This document shows, piece after piece, positions 32,165 to 43,261 of a DNA stretch of 64,000 nucleotides. A program made the translations under genes and the position numbers. The DNA lies in the NCBI GenBank assembly GCA_033439255.1, contig CM065882.1, positions 620,001 through 684,000 on the forward strand, read 5' to 3'. This stretch comes from Hericium rajendrae (lineage: Eukaryota > Basidiomycota > Agaricomycetes > Russulales > Hericiaceae). The notes beneath the pieces were generated by a model, which saw only the letters and a program-made list of their open reading frames with translations, was not told the origin of the DNA and searched no databases. Positions within the stretch are counted from its first letter, which is position 1. Every line of letters begins with the position of its first letter.

Positions 32165-32647
32165 AACGGGCAACGGGAGCATCTTTTGTATTGGTGTTTG
32201 CCCCGGGACTACGCAGCGTCACGACCTTACGAGACACTTGTACTATTTATTAGCACTTTCTATTCTTCCTTGTTGTTTTTCTTGTTGTCGTAGTGCAATA
32301 ATACTTGTGTTATATCCAGCTCGCACCTCTCGGAATCAAGATTGAACGTTTGGACTCGTCACTCTCACAAAGACTGATCGGTATTGACCACTTATTGACC
32401 GCCAGCCTTTGACTTTCCGCCCCTGTCAGTGTTTGTTCGGAACAAACAAACCGCTCTCAGCATCGCGCAACATGGCCCTTTCAGCCTTTCACCACCGACG
32501 ACGACGAACCACGCACGCATATCCCACACACCACCAACACACGCGCACTGCGCCCTCTGACGCGCCAACAGAGCCAAGGAGGAGCCCGAACCGTGCGCTA
32601 TTCGTCGAGATCGACCGATTTTGGCCCGGTGTGAACCGAGCGCGGGC
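32165..32647. other. Intergenic region between PKA and SWR1 genes
   Basis: No gene; 3' UTR of the kinase gene and promoter of SWR1. Confidence 0.5.
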
Positions 32648-35600
32648 ATGCCGCCGCGGAAAGGCTCGCTGCATAAGGCCGTCCGCATCACTGGCGTAGG
32701 GCATGCGGACAGTAGTATTCAGGCGAGGATAGAGGCGGAGAAGGCGAGCTGGCTGAGGGAACGGCAGGCGCAGCTTGACGGCATCTTGGACCACCATGAT
32801 GATTTGGTAAGTGGCAATTCCGTGGATATCCTTGGATGACCTTTGACCAGGGGACGCTAGATACGAGAGGTGTTTCATCTGGAAAAGTTCAGGACATTGG
32901 TTTCGTACGATCCAAAGGTGAGTCCAGGCAGTGTTCTTGACTACGGACAGCGTTGACTCTGCCTGCAGACGGCCAAGGAGGACAACTCGGACGTATATAA
33001 AGAGGTATGTGCCTTTTCTTCTCTGTACCATCGTTCACTAACGTGCCACTACAGTACAAATCCAACTACGACCTGATTAGCAATGCCTCTACCTCCGCCG
33101 GTCCTGCACGTCGCACGACGCGCCGCGCGCATAATGAGCGCATCGAGCTGCTCAAAGGTCCCGTCGCGGGTCCTTCCACACCCTCACCGCCTGCCGCATC
33201 TCGAAAACCTAAAAACACGCGCTCGCAGCAGGATTCACCGATCTGGGGCATCCTGTCCGACGCGAAAGGAAAGGGCAAAGAGAAGGAAAGACCTGACGGT
33301 GACTTCATGACACCCGACATGAAGGGAAAACGAGCTTCAAAATCCGGGCCGCGCATCCAGAGTGCCAACGTCCCAGAGCCCATGTCTGCGCCTCCGTCAA
33401 AGGCGCGCCGCACTTCCTCTGCCTACGTCGACATGCCGCGCGATACGCCCCGCAAGCGCCGCAAAACCGACATGCAGCCCCCACTGCCGACTCCTGCCGG
33501 TCCGGATACTTCACCCCTCCACCCTCCACCATCACCAGTGACCTCCCACCTCCCCCGCATTCGTCTTGTGTTCCGCCCACCTCCGCCGACATACACCAAT
33601 CCAATCCAGAAGCCCGTGCCTGCGCGCTTCGAGAAGTCGCTGACCGCCGCACTACTCGACGCGCAAGACGTCGATGTGGCCGCGCTCGAGGGTGCGGTGC
33701 GGAAGGAGGCGCGCTTTCGCGAGAAGGTGCATGCATTGCGCGCACAGGGCCGGCTGCAACTGCGCGCGGACCTCGCGCTCTCCGCGGATCGCGAGGTGCC
33801 AACGCGGGAACATACGCGCGGCACGGACGTGTGGGACCATCTCCTTCAGGACGTACGGAACTTCCGACGTGAGGTGCAGGGTGCGAAAGTCGCCGGGACG
33901 ATTGTACGCGGGGTGAAAGGCTATTGGGAGAATTTCGCTGTGAAGGAGGGCAAGGCACGGCGGGACGAGGAGAAGCGCCTGCGCGCTTTGGCGAAGGAGA
34001 CAGTGAAGATGGTTGTGAATGAGTGGAAGAAGGCGGTCTACGTGCGTTCTTCAACATTTTCCCTGATATTGATGCTGACATGATCGGATAGCATGTTCGG
34101 GAGCAAGAGAGGCAGCGGCGGGAGGCTGAGGAGAAGAAGAGAGGGCGTGAGCATCTTGATGCCATTCTTGACCAGTCAGGACAGATCCTCGAGACGCAGC
34201 ATTTGGATCTGAGCAGAGCCGGCCGATCATGCAGTCGCTCTAGCAGTGTCTCAGCAACGATTCGGGAGTGGGGTGAGATAGATGAGGTGGACGAAGAAGG
34301 GGACGAAGAGAAAGATGAGGACATCGTTCAGGAGGCTAGTGAAGAGCTAGAGCTGGAGGACACGGACGTGGATCTGGCAAGTACAGAAAACGCAGACCTC
34401 ACCGAAGACCTTTCAGAGGAGGAAGGTGAGGGAACCTCGGCACTTGCGCTGCTAGGGGATGCGACGACGGCCACCTGGGATCAGACACCACGCACGTCCC
34501 GAACCCCAACCTCCGATGTAGCAATGCTGGACGACTTCGCTGCCGAAGGCGTTTCCATCGACCACGAACCTTCCATGCAAGTGGACGATATGTTTTCTCC
34601 GACGTCGGAACTCGTTACGACGCCCTCCAGCGATCTCTTGCTTGCACAATCGACCACTGCAGCAGTCACGGAGACCGCGTCTCAGCATTCATTCTCTTCA
34701 AGCGTCACGCATGGCCCATCGCTGAATGGGGTCGACAGCCGGAATATTCATCGCTCCTACGATGAGGACGACCATACTCCAATCAACAAGGAGGATGGGA
34801 TCCACACGATCTCAGTCTCTACTTCCTTCAAGACCCATATCACGACCGAATCAGCTGCGGATATGGCGGATCATTCTGATTTTCTCCAGAAAACGCTGGT
34901 TACACCCAAATCGTCGCCTATATTTCATGAGCAGATATTTCACCAGGACGAGATTGCGGTGGACACTAGTACTGGGAAAGCGTATCAATCCTTTGTTCCG
35001 ATGTCCCCAACGCAGCCCCTCACTTCTGCCCTACCATCCATGGCCAATGGACTGTATACTCATGACATTCGTATTGTGGCCGGCGCAGCTTCGACAGACA
35101 ACGTACCGCCAACTTCTGCTACCAAGACCGAGGAAGCACCGATCGAACAGGAAGAGGAGATTGAGGAAGTTGAGGAAGCATCTACCATCCCTGCTTACCT
35201 CAGACCATATGCCGTAGCTCCTGTCGAGTGGGATCCCGGAAGGAGGGTGACGGCACCCGCCTTGCTTCGAGGTGTACTCCGACCATATCAGCAAGCCGGC
35301 CTAGAATGGCTCGCGAGTCTGCACGTGAGCAATTTGAACGGCATTCTCGCGGACGAGATGGGTCTCGGGTGAGCTCTGTCCTTCTGATTATATTCGCCTT
35401 CTTTTTACTGACTAGGTAACCTGATAGCAAAACTATCCAAACCATTGCTTTGCTTGCCCACCTTGCATGCGATAGAGGCATATGGGGCCCGCACTTGATC
35501 ATCGTGCCGACCAGTGTCCTGCTCAATTGGGAGATGGAGTTTAAGAAGTTTCTTCCCGGCTTCAAAGTGCTCGCATACCATGGGACAACCATACGCCGCA

Positions 35601-37935
35601 AGGAGTTACGCAAAGGCTGGAATGACAAGTTCCACTTCAACGTCTGCATCACTTCCTATACACTCGCGAGCCGGGATGCCCATATATTCAAGCGCAAGCC
35701 ATGGTACTATATGATCCTCGATGAAGCGCATATGATCAAGAACTTCAAGTCACAGAGGTGGAACATCTTGCTGATGTTCAGGTCTTTCAGACGGTTGCTC
35801 CTTACTGGGACGCCTCTGCAAAATAACTTGACGGAGTTGTGGGCGCTGCTGCAATTCCTTATGTCTGGCACGAACTTTGCCAATCTAAAGGAATTTGGCG
35901 AATGGTTTGCGAGTAAGTTAACCTTGGTTCCTTATGATTATGCGATCTGATGATTTTTTCGTTCAGATCCTTTGGAGAAGGCCGTCGAGATGGGCACTCA
36001 GCTCGATGAGGAAACACAGCAACGAGTCTCCAAGCTGCATCAAGTTCTCCGGCCTTACCTCCTTCGCCGGCTGAAGCGTGATGTAGAGAAGGAACTTCCC
36101 AGCAAGTTTGAGCACCTGGTCCTATGTCCACTCTCCAAGCGACAACGCTTTCTCTACGACGAGTTTATGTCTCGCGCGCAGACACGGAACGACCTGCAAT
36201 CTGGTGTATACCAGAAGATCGCGAACATCCTCATGCAGCTGCGGAAAGTATGCAACCACCCAAATCTCTTCGAGGTCCGACCAATCGTGACATCTTTTGC
36301 AATGCAACGATCTGCTGTTGCCGATTATGAGATCAAGGAGCTGCTTGTTCGTCGACAGCTATTGAAGGAAGAGGGCGAAGAAAGAGTGAATTTGGACGTG
36401 CTTGGACTGCAGTTCATCGGACAGCAAAATACCTCGCTCATTGCCGCTATGGAGACTCGACGTCTAGATGGGACTTCGCAGTTGCCGTTCATCTCGGAGC
36501 TGCCAGGTGAACCGCCTCCCTACGATTCTCGTACGATTGCCGGATATCGCAAGTTTCGAGCATACCAGCAGCGCGCAGCGGTCATCGCGCGCTGGACCCA
36601 CATTGGATACCTCAATCGCCTGCGCTGCAACCGGGAGCAGCCCCTGTACAGCAGCGAGCTTCTCACAACACTGCGTCAATTTTCTCGCCCTTTGCTTCCT
36701 ATAACTGCTGTCGATCGCTCGGTAGGCTACCTCGACACCGTGCATCGCGTTTCCGCCACTGTGAAGTCCTATGAGACCCGCACAGCAGAAATGGCACCTC
36801 TCGTCGATAAGTTCGCATGCATCACGCCCGCTGTCGTCGCGCGAGACATCCCACACCTAGCTCTTGCTGGCTTCGAGGACGCCCTTGCCGAGTCTTCACC
36901 AGAGGATTTGGATGCTGTCTTGCACCGAGCAAGTGTCAAACTGCAGATCGCCTTCCCTGATCCGTCGCTGCTGCAATACGACTGCGGCAAGCTACAAGAG
37001 CTTGCGCGCCTCCTACGCGAACGCAAGGCTGGTGGACACCGCGTGCTGATCTTCACGCAGATGACGCGCATCCTCGATATCCTTGAGATCTTCTTGAACT
37101 TCCATGGCTATCTGTATCTGCGTCTGGACGGAGCGACGAAGATTGAGGATAGGCAGTACATCACGGAGCGGTTCAATTCGGATCCACGAGTTTTCTGCTT
37201 TATCGCCTCGTCAAGATCGGGTGGTGTTGGTATCAAGTAAGCTCTGGTTTGTCGATCATCTAGAACATATTCTGACTTTCCATTACAGCTTGACTGGAGC
37301 AGATACAGTGATATTCTATGATAGCGACTTCAATCCCCAGATGGACAGGCAGTGTGAAGATCGGTGAGTTGCTATCACCCTGATCATTTGCTTCTGGCTT
37401 ATTCAATTCAATGAACACCAGTGCCCACCGCATCGGTCAGATCCGTGACGTCCATATCTACCGTTTCGTCTCGCAACACACCGTCGAAGAAGCCATGCTC
37501 CGCAAAGCAAACCAGAAACGCTCGCTCGACGACCTCGTCATCCAGAAGGGCGAGTTCGACTGGCGCTCGTTATTTGGCGATGACGTCGAGAAGGTGGGCG
37601 GCGATGGCCTCACGAAGGCGCTTGAGGAGTTTGAGGACACGGAGGACACGCTCGCTGCACGGATCGCTGCAAAGGAGGAGGGCGAGCTCGAGGGCGCCGA
37701 TCAGGCTGACTTCGAGGAGGACGGGCGGACAAGTGCGCAACAGAGAGACAGTGTGCAGGATCTGCTGGCGACCCCGGTTGAAGAGGCTGTTGAGCCAGAG
37801 GCCGAGGAGCAGGAAGCTGCAGAGGACGAAGGCGGGGCGGAGGCAGAGGCAGAGGAGGAAGGTGGGACGACGGTGGAGTACATGCTTTCTTTCGTGCGGT
37901 ACGATTATGAGTTCTTCCGCGATTGGCGTTTATGA
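32648..37935 (+). CDS. SWR1: SWR1, Snf2-family ATPase of the H2A.Z-exchanging SWR1 complex
   Basis: Nine exons: 32648-32806, 32861-32917, 32969-33004, 33055-34041, 34092-35368, 35428-35912, 35967-37236, 37289-37363, 37422-37935; 4860 nt, 1619 residues. The N terminus ([14 protein letters not shown]) leads to a low-complexity region, then an HSA domain (about 350-430: [18 protein letters not shown]...), which binds actin/Arp subunits, and a long acidic stretch that can bind H2A.Z-H2B. ATPase lobe 1: [40 protein letters not shown]. The two lobes are separated by the long insertion typical of SWR1/INO80 enzymes. Lobe 2: [68 protein letters not shown]-like motif [15 protein letters not shown] follows. 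It replaces H2A by H2A.Z in nucleosomes. No defect seen. Confidence 0.95.
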
Positions 37936-38244
37936 TCATATGACTGTATTCATATTCTCCACTCTATATTTTTCATTTCGCTCTTCACTTTTACGTTGCA
38001 TGTTCTCCGATCTTGTTACGCTATATATCCGATTTATTCGACCACGTCTGTATGCCGTAGGCCCGTCTGTAATTCTCGCCCTGTTCGTCTCGCTCGATCC
38101 TGTTCTTGACCTTTGATTCCAACAGGTTAAAAAAACATGAAACGCCATGTCACTCTGAAACAAACCATATCTTCCAAGGGCAAATCTATGTGATAATCGA
38201 GGGTCGGCTCTGTTGGCAAAATTTCTCAGTTTTCATAGGTATAG
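37936..38244. other. Intergenic region between SWR1 and tRNA-Tyr
   Basis: 3' UTR of SWR1 and downstream flank of the tRNA gene (the tRNA is transcribed leftwards). A four-T run for Pol III lies at 38218-38221 on the minus strand, about 24 nt past the tRNA end. Confidence 0.45.
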
Positions 38245-38331
38245 TCCTTCGAGCCGGGATCGAACCAGCGACCTTGAGATGTCGAGTTAGCCAATTACAG
38301 TCTCACGCTCTTCCAACTGAGCTATCGAAGG
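38245..38331 (-). tRNA. tRNA-Tyr (anticodon GUA) with a 14-nt intron
   Basis: Acceptor arms CCTTCGA and TCGAAGG pair perfectly; D arm GCTC/GAGC; anticodon stem TGAGA/TCTCA; T arm GCTGG-TTCGATC-CCGGC; discriminator A. The loop reads CTGTAA, then a 14-nt insert beginning TTGGCTAAC, then A, so the anticodon is GTA with an intron one base 3' of it, the standard position. Internal A and B boxes are intact. 87 nt in total. Confidence 0.95.
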
Positions 38332-38438
38332 TATGATGAAAAGAACCTTATTATGTATAAAGTAGAATGATATCTTCTGTATCAGCGATTCTCCTGTGCC
38401 TTGGGATCGGTACTCAACACAGACCACAGCAGGGTTCA

Positions 38439-40247
38439 ATGGACGGAGAGTCGCCGATAACTTGGCAACCTCCCAAATACGACACATCACGACAGCCTGA
38501 ACTGTTACATATTTCACAGCTTTCCCCAGATGCCAAGTTTCCACAGAACTTCGCACGTACTGTAAAATGGTACGTCTCCGAGACGTTGTCCTGTCGGTGG
38601 AAACCCATTCAAGAAGGTGAAGGTGTCCGGATGGTTCTCTCGCCCTAGCGCACTGCGAGAATAGGAGCTTCCAATATCTCGACTTGTGAGTTCCCCTTCA
38701 CTTCAAGGTATGTAGAGCGTGCTTGACGACTCCCGATCAAGGCCGCCCGAGCTTCTTGACCTGATGTTGCTCAGACGCGTATGTTCCCTGTGTTTTACCT
38801 ACTATACGCGTCTCAACCATCGTGCAGCATTTGAAGGCCCTAAAAAACGCGTTATTCCGCAAGCCGATCCCATCTTGGATTTCATCTGGTACCCACATGC
38901 GACACCCCGCGATCCGGCTTCGTTTTGCTTTGTTGCATCTGTCCGAGAGCGTCCTGTTAGGCTTCTGGACGCATCTGATGGCCGGGTACGTGTGTTCTGC
39001 TACCAGCTAATCAAACTCGATCTGATTATATGCTCGAGAACAGCTGAGAGCGTCTTACAAAATTGTCGATCACCGCGAACGACAGATCGCCCCGCATAGT
39101 CTCGCATTCAATCCTACTGCCCAGAAGTATGTCGTAACCTCGGTATATGCTCTCTTTCCAACGTGCTTTGTCAGGTTGTATTGCGGCTTCGAGGATGCCA
39201 TTGAAGTATTTGATCTAAGCCAACCCGGCGAGGGCACACGTCTCGCGACGACGCCGTCCCGGAAGAGTCGTGATGGCCTCAAAGGTCAGTCCAAAAGCGC
39301 CAGCTTTCCTCGACCGTGCGCAATGCTCATCACCATGCTTCAGGTATAATATCCGCCCTCGCCTTCTGCCCCTCCTACGATCCGTCGTACAGCCTTTTCG
39401 CGGCAGGCTCGCTCTCCCCATCTTCGACCGCCTCGTCAAATATCGCGCTCTTGAGCGAAGACACCGGAGGGAAGCCTGTTGGCTGGGTAGGTGATGTGCG
39501 GGCAAGCGTGATGCAGGTGAGCATTGCTTCTGCTATTTCCGTTTTACGAGGAGTGACGGGTCTTTTCTGTAGATTACATTCAACCCGATGAAACCGCATC
39601 TTCTGTATGCTTCATTTCGCAGGCACGATGAGATCTATGCCTGGGACATCCGGGGCGACACTATTGTCCCAATACAAGTGTTTCGGAGGAAGGATGCGGC
39701 GCATTCGAGGATGCATACAAACCAGAAAATTAGGTTTGATGTTGATATAGCGGGGAAGTGGATGGGCGTTGGCGACGAGGTATGCGTCATCTTCCTGTAA
39801 AACACACATTGAATCTACGGCTAAGCTTGGCATCGTCTAGGATGGGAATATTTCTATCTTCGACCTCGAGGACGGAAGCGTTGCCGAAGAGCCTCCAGAA
39901 TCCCACGAGGTCTCTGAGAGAGCCTCGGTACTAAAATACCATGCTCATGATGGTTCGCTGCCTGTTCTGCACTCTGGTTGTGCACATGCTGATTCAAGTG
40001 GCTCACAGATGCGATTGGCTCTGTAGCCTTTCACCCACTTAATTCGTTGCTCTTGTCAGCGTCTGGGTCACGTCATTTTGTACTGGGCGACGATGAATCA
40101 CGGGTCAGCGAGCAACATGCATCTGATTCAGCCTCGTCTGGCGCGTCGTCTGAGGATGAAGAAGACGGTGCTGAGGTCATCAGAAGGAGGCTGGAGCGGC
40201 TGCAGCCTTCCGTTCAAGATCGCAGTGTTAAGCTCTGGAAGTTCTAG
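38439..40247 (+). CDS. WRAP53/TCAB1-like WD40 protein
   Basis: WD40 beta-propeller of the TCAB1/WRAP53 group, which in animals binds CAB-box RNAs and telomerase RNA; fungal relatives (Swt21 type) act in nuclear RNA metabolism. Start MDGESPITWQPPKYD at 38439. Blocks in family order: FARTVKWCPDGSLALAHCEN, LPPELLDLMLLRR, DPILDFIWYPHATPRDP, FVASVRERPVRLLDASDGR, LRASYKIVDHRERQIAPHSL, LYCGFEDAIEVFDLSQPGEG, GIISALAFCPSYDPS, FNPMKPHLLYASFRRHDEI, MHTNQKIRFDVDIAGKWMGV, DGNISIFDLEDG, DAIGSVAFHPLNSLLLSASG, and RSVKLWKF near the end at 40247. About nine exons. The junction at 38779-38827 is unclear: the obvious GT-AG intron there is 49 bp and would shift the frame. Confidence 0.82.
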
Positions 40248-40894
40248 GATGGTTCAGAGACATAGATGGGATGCGTGAGTCAGTATCTAAGTTGATAGCC
40301 GCTGATACTGGTAGGTGCTTATATGCGCGTGGCTCCTGTCCAATTGGCTGCTTGACGTACTGTATATATGCCTAAACCCTGATGATGATGCAGTGCTGCA
40401 TGTAGTGGTTCAGCGTTGTTCCGTAGAACTGGGCCTCGACAACTCACCGAACGGCGGAGATGACCAAATCTTGCCTTGATCGTGCCGTGCACGGAAAAAG
40501 TCCGTATTCCGAAGGCCGACGTCCCCCAGCGAAAATTGAGCGGCAAGAGACCGTGACGGTCCCCTAAACGTGTAGCCTCGATCAGCCCTGCACTTACATA
40601 CGCGTCCGGAAGACCTTCCCAATCGGTGCGAGTTGGATGCACTTGCAGGATATCTGTCGTGTGATATGGCACCAGTGCTGTTATCGTGTGTTCTGATACA
40701 TCGAATGTCCCAGTTGGGGGTGATTGGCGTGGTGTGCTCCGCAGGATATCGCACGCTATGGTACGGCGGTGACAGCGACCGAGCAGAGTCATATCAGACG
40801 GTTAGCCACGGCTTGCAAATAGGGCCAAATACAGCCTCCGTTATCAAGTCAGACTGGGCAGACGATGCGCGGTCGTCCCGAACCATCAACCACC
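40248..40894. other. Intergenic region between WRAP53-like and subtilase genes
   Basis: No gene that I can support; promoter of the subtilase lies at its right end. Confidence 0.5.
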
Positions 40895-42460
40895 ATGGCG
40901 CCAATACTCTCAATAACCTTCATTGCTCTGTCCGTGGCGGCGTCGGCGGCTGCTAATCCGCTCTCTACCACCCCTAACTATGTCCCCCGCCAGCATTCGC
41001 CTTTAGTTCTCGCACCTGTCCTCGTCGCCGACCACGAAGCCCCCCATGGCATCGTCAACAACTCTTATATCGTTATGTTGAAGAAGGGTCTGCCGCAGGC
41101 GGCTATCGACAACCACTATAATTTCTTGCAGGTTGCGCATTCCGAACACCCGCTTTTGGACGGTCACGACGATGGCGGGCTCCGTCATGTATACGACGGT
41201 CACGTGAAGGGTTACGCAGGCCGCTTTAGCGAAGGTGTCCTGCAGAGGATTAGGGAAATGCCCGAGGTCGACTACATTGAGCGCGACCAGATCGTGAAGA
41301 CCCAGGAAATCCAGAAGTCTGCGCCTTGGGTACGTGTACAGCGCTTATAAGGGCTAACGCCATATCGGGCTGACGCGGCTCGTATCCAGGGTCTTGCGCG
41401 CGTTAGCCACCGCCCCCGGCTGACGTTCGGGACCTTCACCAAGTACGAGTACGAGCCGTCCGGCGGCGAGGGTGTCGACGTCTACATCATCGATACTGGT
41501 ATCAACGTCCACCATGCCGAGTTCCAGGGCCGCGCGTCGTGGGGGAAGACCATCCCGTTAAACGATGTTGATGAAGACAACAACGGTCACGGAACCCACT
41601 GCGCAGGTACCATTGCATCTCGCAAGTACGGTGTTGCCAAGGCGGCCAACGTCATTGCTGTCAAGGTCCTTGGCTCCAACGGCAGTGGCACCATGTCCGA
41701 CGTCGTTTCAGGTGTGGTCTTCGCTGCGGACTCTGCCACCAAGAAGGCCGCAGCTGCCGAGGCTGAGTTCAAGGCCACCGGCAAGACCAAGCACAAGGGC
41801 TCCGTCGCCAACATGTCCCTCGGCGGTGGCAAGTCTCGTGCCCTCGATGATGCCGTGAACGGCGCCGTCGACACCGGTCTTCACTTTGCCGTTGCCGCTG
41901 GCAACGATAACCGTGATGCCTGCCAGTACTCTCCCGCTGCTGCTGAGAAGGCTGTCACCGTCGGTGCCAGCAGCCTGGGCGATGTCCGTGCATACTTCTC
42001 CAACTTCGGTCCCTGCGTGGACGTGTTCGCCCCTGGCGTCAGCATCTTGTCCACTTGGATCGGCTCCGAGCACGCTTCGAACACCATCTCCGGTACCTCC
42101 ATGGCGTCGCCCCACACCGCCGGTATGCTCGCGTATCTCCTCTCCATCTATCCTTCCACGACCTTCGACCCCTCGCTCGACTCCCTTGTCCCTCCTGCCT
42201 TGAACGGCGACGCCCCCTTCTACGGCTCTTTCGCGGGCGTTTATGAGATGGTGTACAACGTCGCACCGGGCTGGGTCGCCGGTTTCCTTCCCCCTCCCCG
42301 TTTCCTCGAGCAGGTTGTTGGCAGCAGTGAGGTGTACAAGCCGCTCAGCCCGCTGCAGCTGAAGGCGGCGCTGATCAGGCTCTCCACGAAGGGCCTGCTC
42401 ACCGAGGTCCCCGAGGACACCGTTAACTTGTTGATCTTCAACAACTACACCACGGTCTGA
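40895..42460 (+). CDS. Cerevisin-like subtilisin protease (S8A), secreted or vacuolar
   Basis: Exons 40895-41329 and 41390-42460 (501 residues). A hydrophobic signal peptide (MAPILSITFIALSVAASAAA) is followed by an I9 inhibitor propeptide (NNSYIVMLKKGLPQAAIDNH to VDYIERDQIV). The mature domain has the full triad: Asp in VYIIDTGIN (about 180), His in NGHGTHCAG (about 212), Ser in SGTSMASPH (about 382), plus the oxyanion Asn in AAGNDNRDA. Proteinase K/cerevisin-type, expected to be self-processed; it may work in the vacuole or outside the cell. The C terminus extends about 90 residues past the catalytic core. An upstream ATG at 40865 is in frame, but the one at 40895 gives the cleaner signal peptide. 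Confidence 0.92.
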
Positions 42461-43261
42461 GGTGCTGGTTTAGAGGTCATAGAGTTACTTATTGGCGCGT
42501 AAAGATACTTAATGGTGGTGGCGATCTTTATGCTAAGTTACGACGATCGACGCCGTACAATGCGTCCATGCTCTCACTCTGTACTATAGTTTGTCGACTC
42601 CTTGCAACGCACGAATACATTTGGGACATCCCCGTCATTCACATGATATGGTCTTGACTTTTGACGGATGTGGAAGATCTCAGCGCTTTCAACGTGATGG
42701 ACCTCGTTGCAGCCGCGTGTTTGAGTTGCCGATGCGACTTTTAAATAATGGCTTCTTTACTGCGCAAGAGCGGCCACGATTATAACATGCGACACGAGCA
42801 ATTGGGAGGAACTTTCCTATAGACAACTGCCCGCCAAGAATCGACGCTGCAGCACCCATCATCGAAGCATGCAGATTCTACTGGCCAGATATGCCGTGCC
42901 CTGAGCCTGATACCCTGCCTCAGGCTCTCATTGACTCTGGCACCATAGGCTGAGGTCGGCCTCGCGGTCGAGCGAATTCTCATGCACCTCTGATAGGATC
43001 GTCCCTCATCGGTCGTATCTGGCGACATGAGGACGAACCGCAGCAAGCGAAGACGAAGACGCCGCTGAAATGGGCGCTTCGTCAGACTTCGACGCAGCAC
43101 CTACAAAACCTCGATGCCCTGCAAACCGAAAGTGGACAACGACACCTCACTAGTGTCAAGCTTTCGAAAACCTGAAGGTTGGATTTCATTTTCCTTGAAG
43201 TGCACTGAAGGCTGGCTGACTTGGATTTATTCCGTGTTTTCGTACTTTCAGAAAATTTCAA
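42461..43261. other. Intergenic region between subtilase and DDX60-like genes
   Basis: No gene that I can support. Confidence 0.5.
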
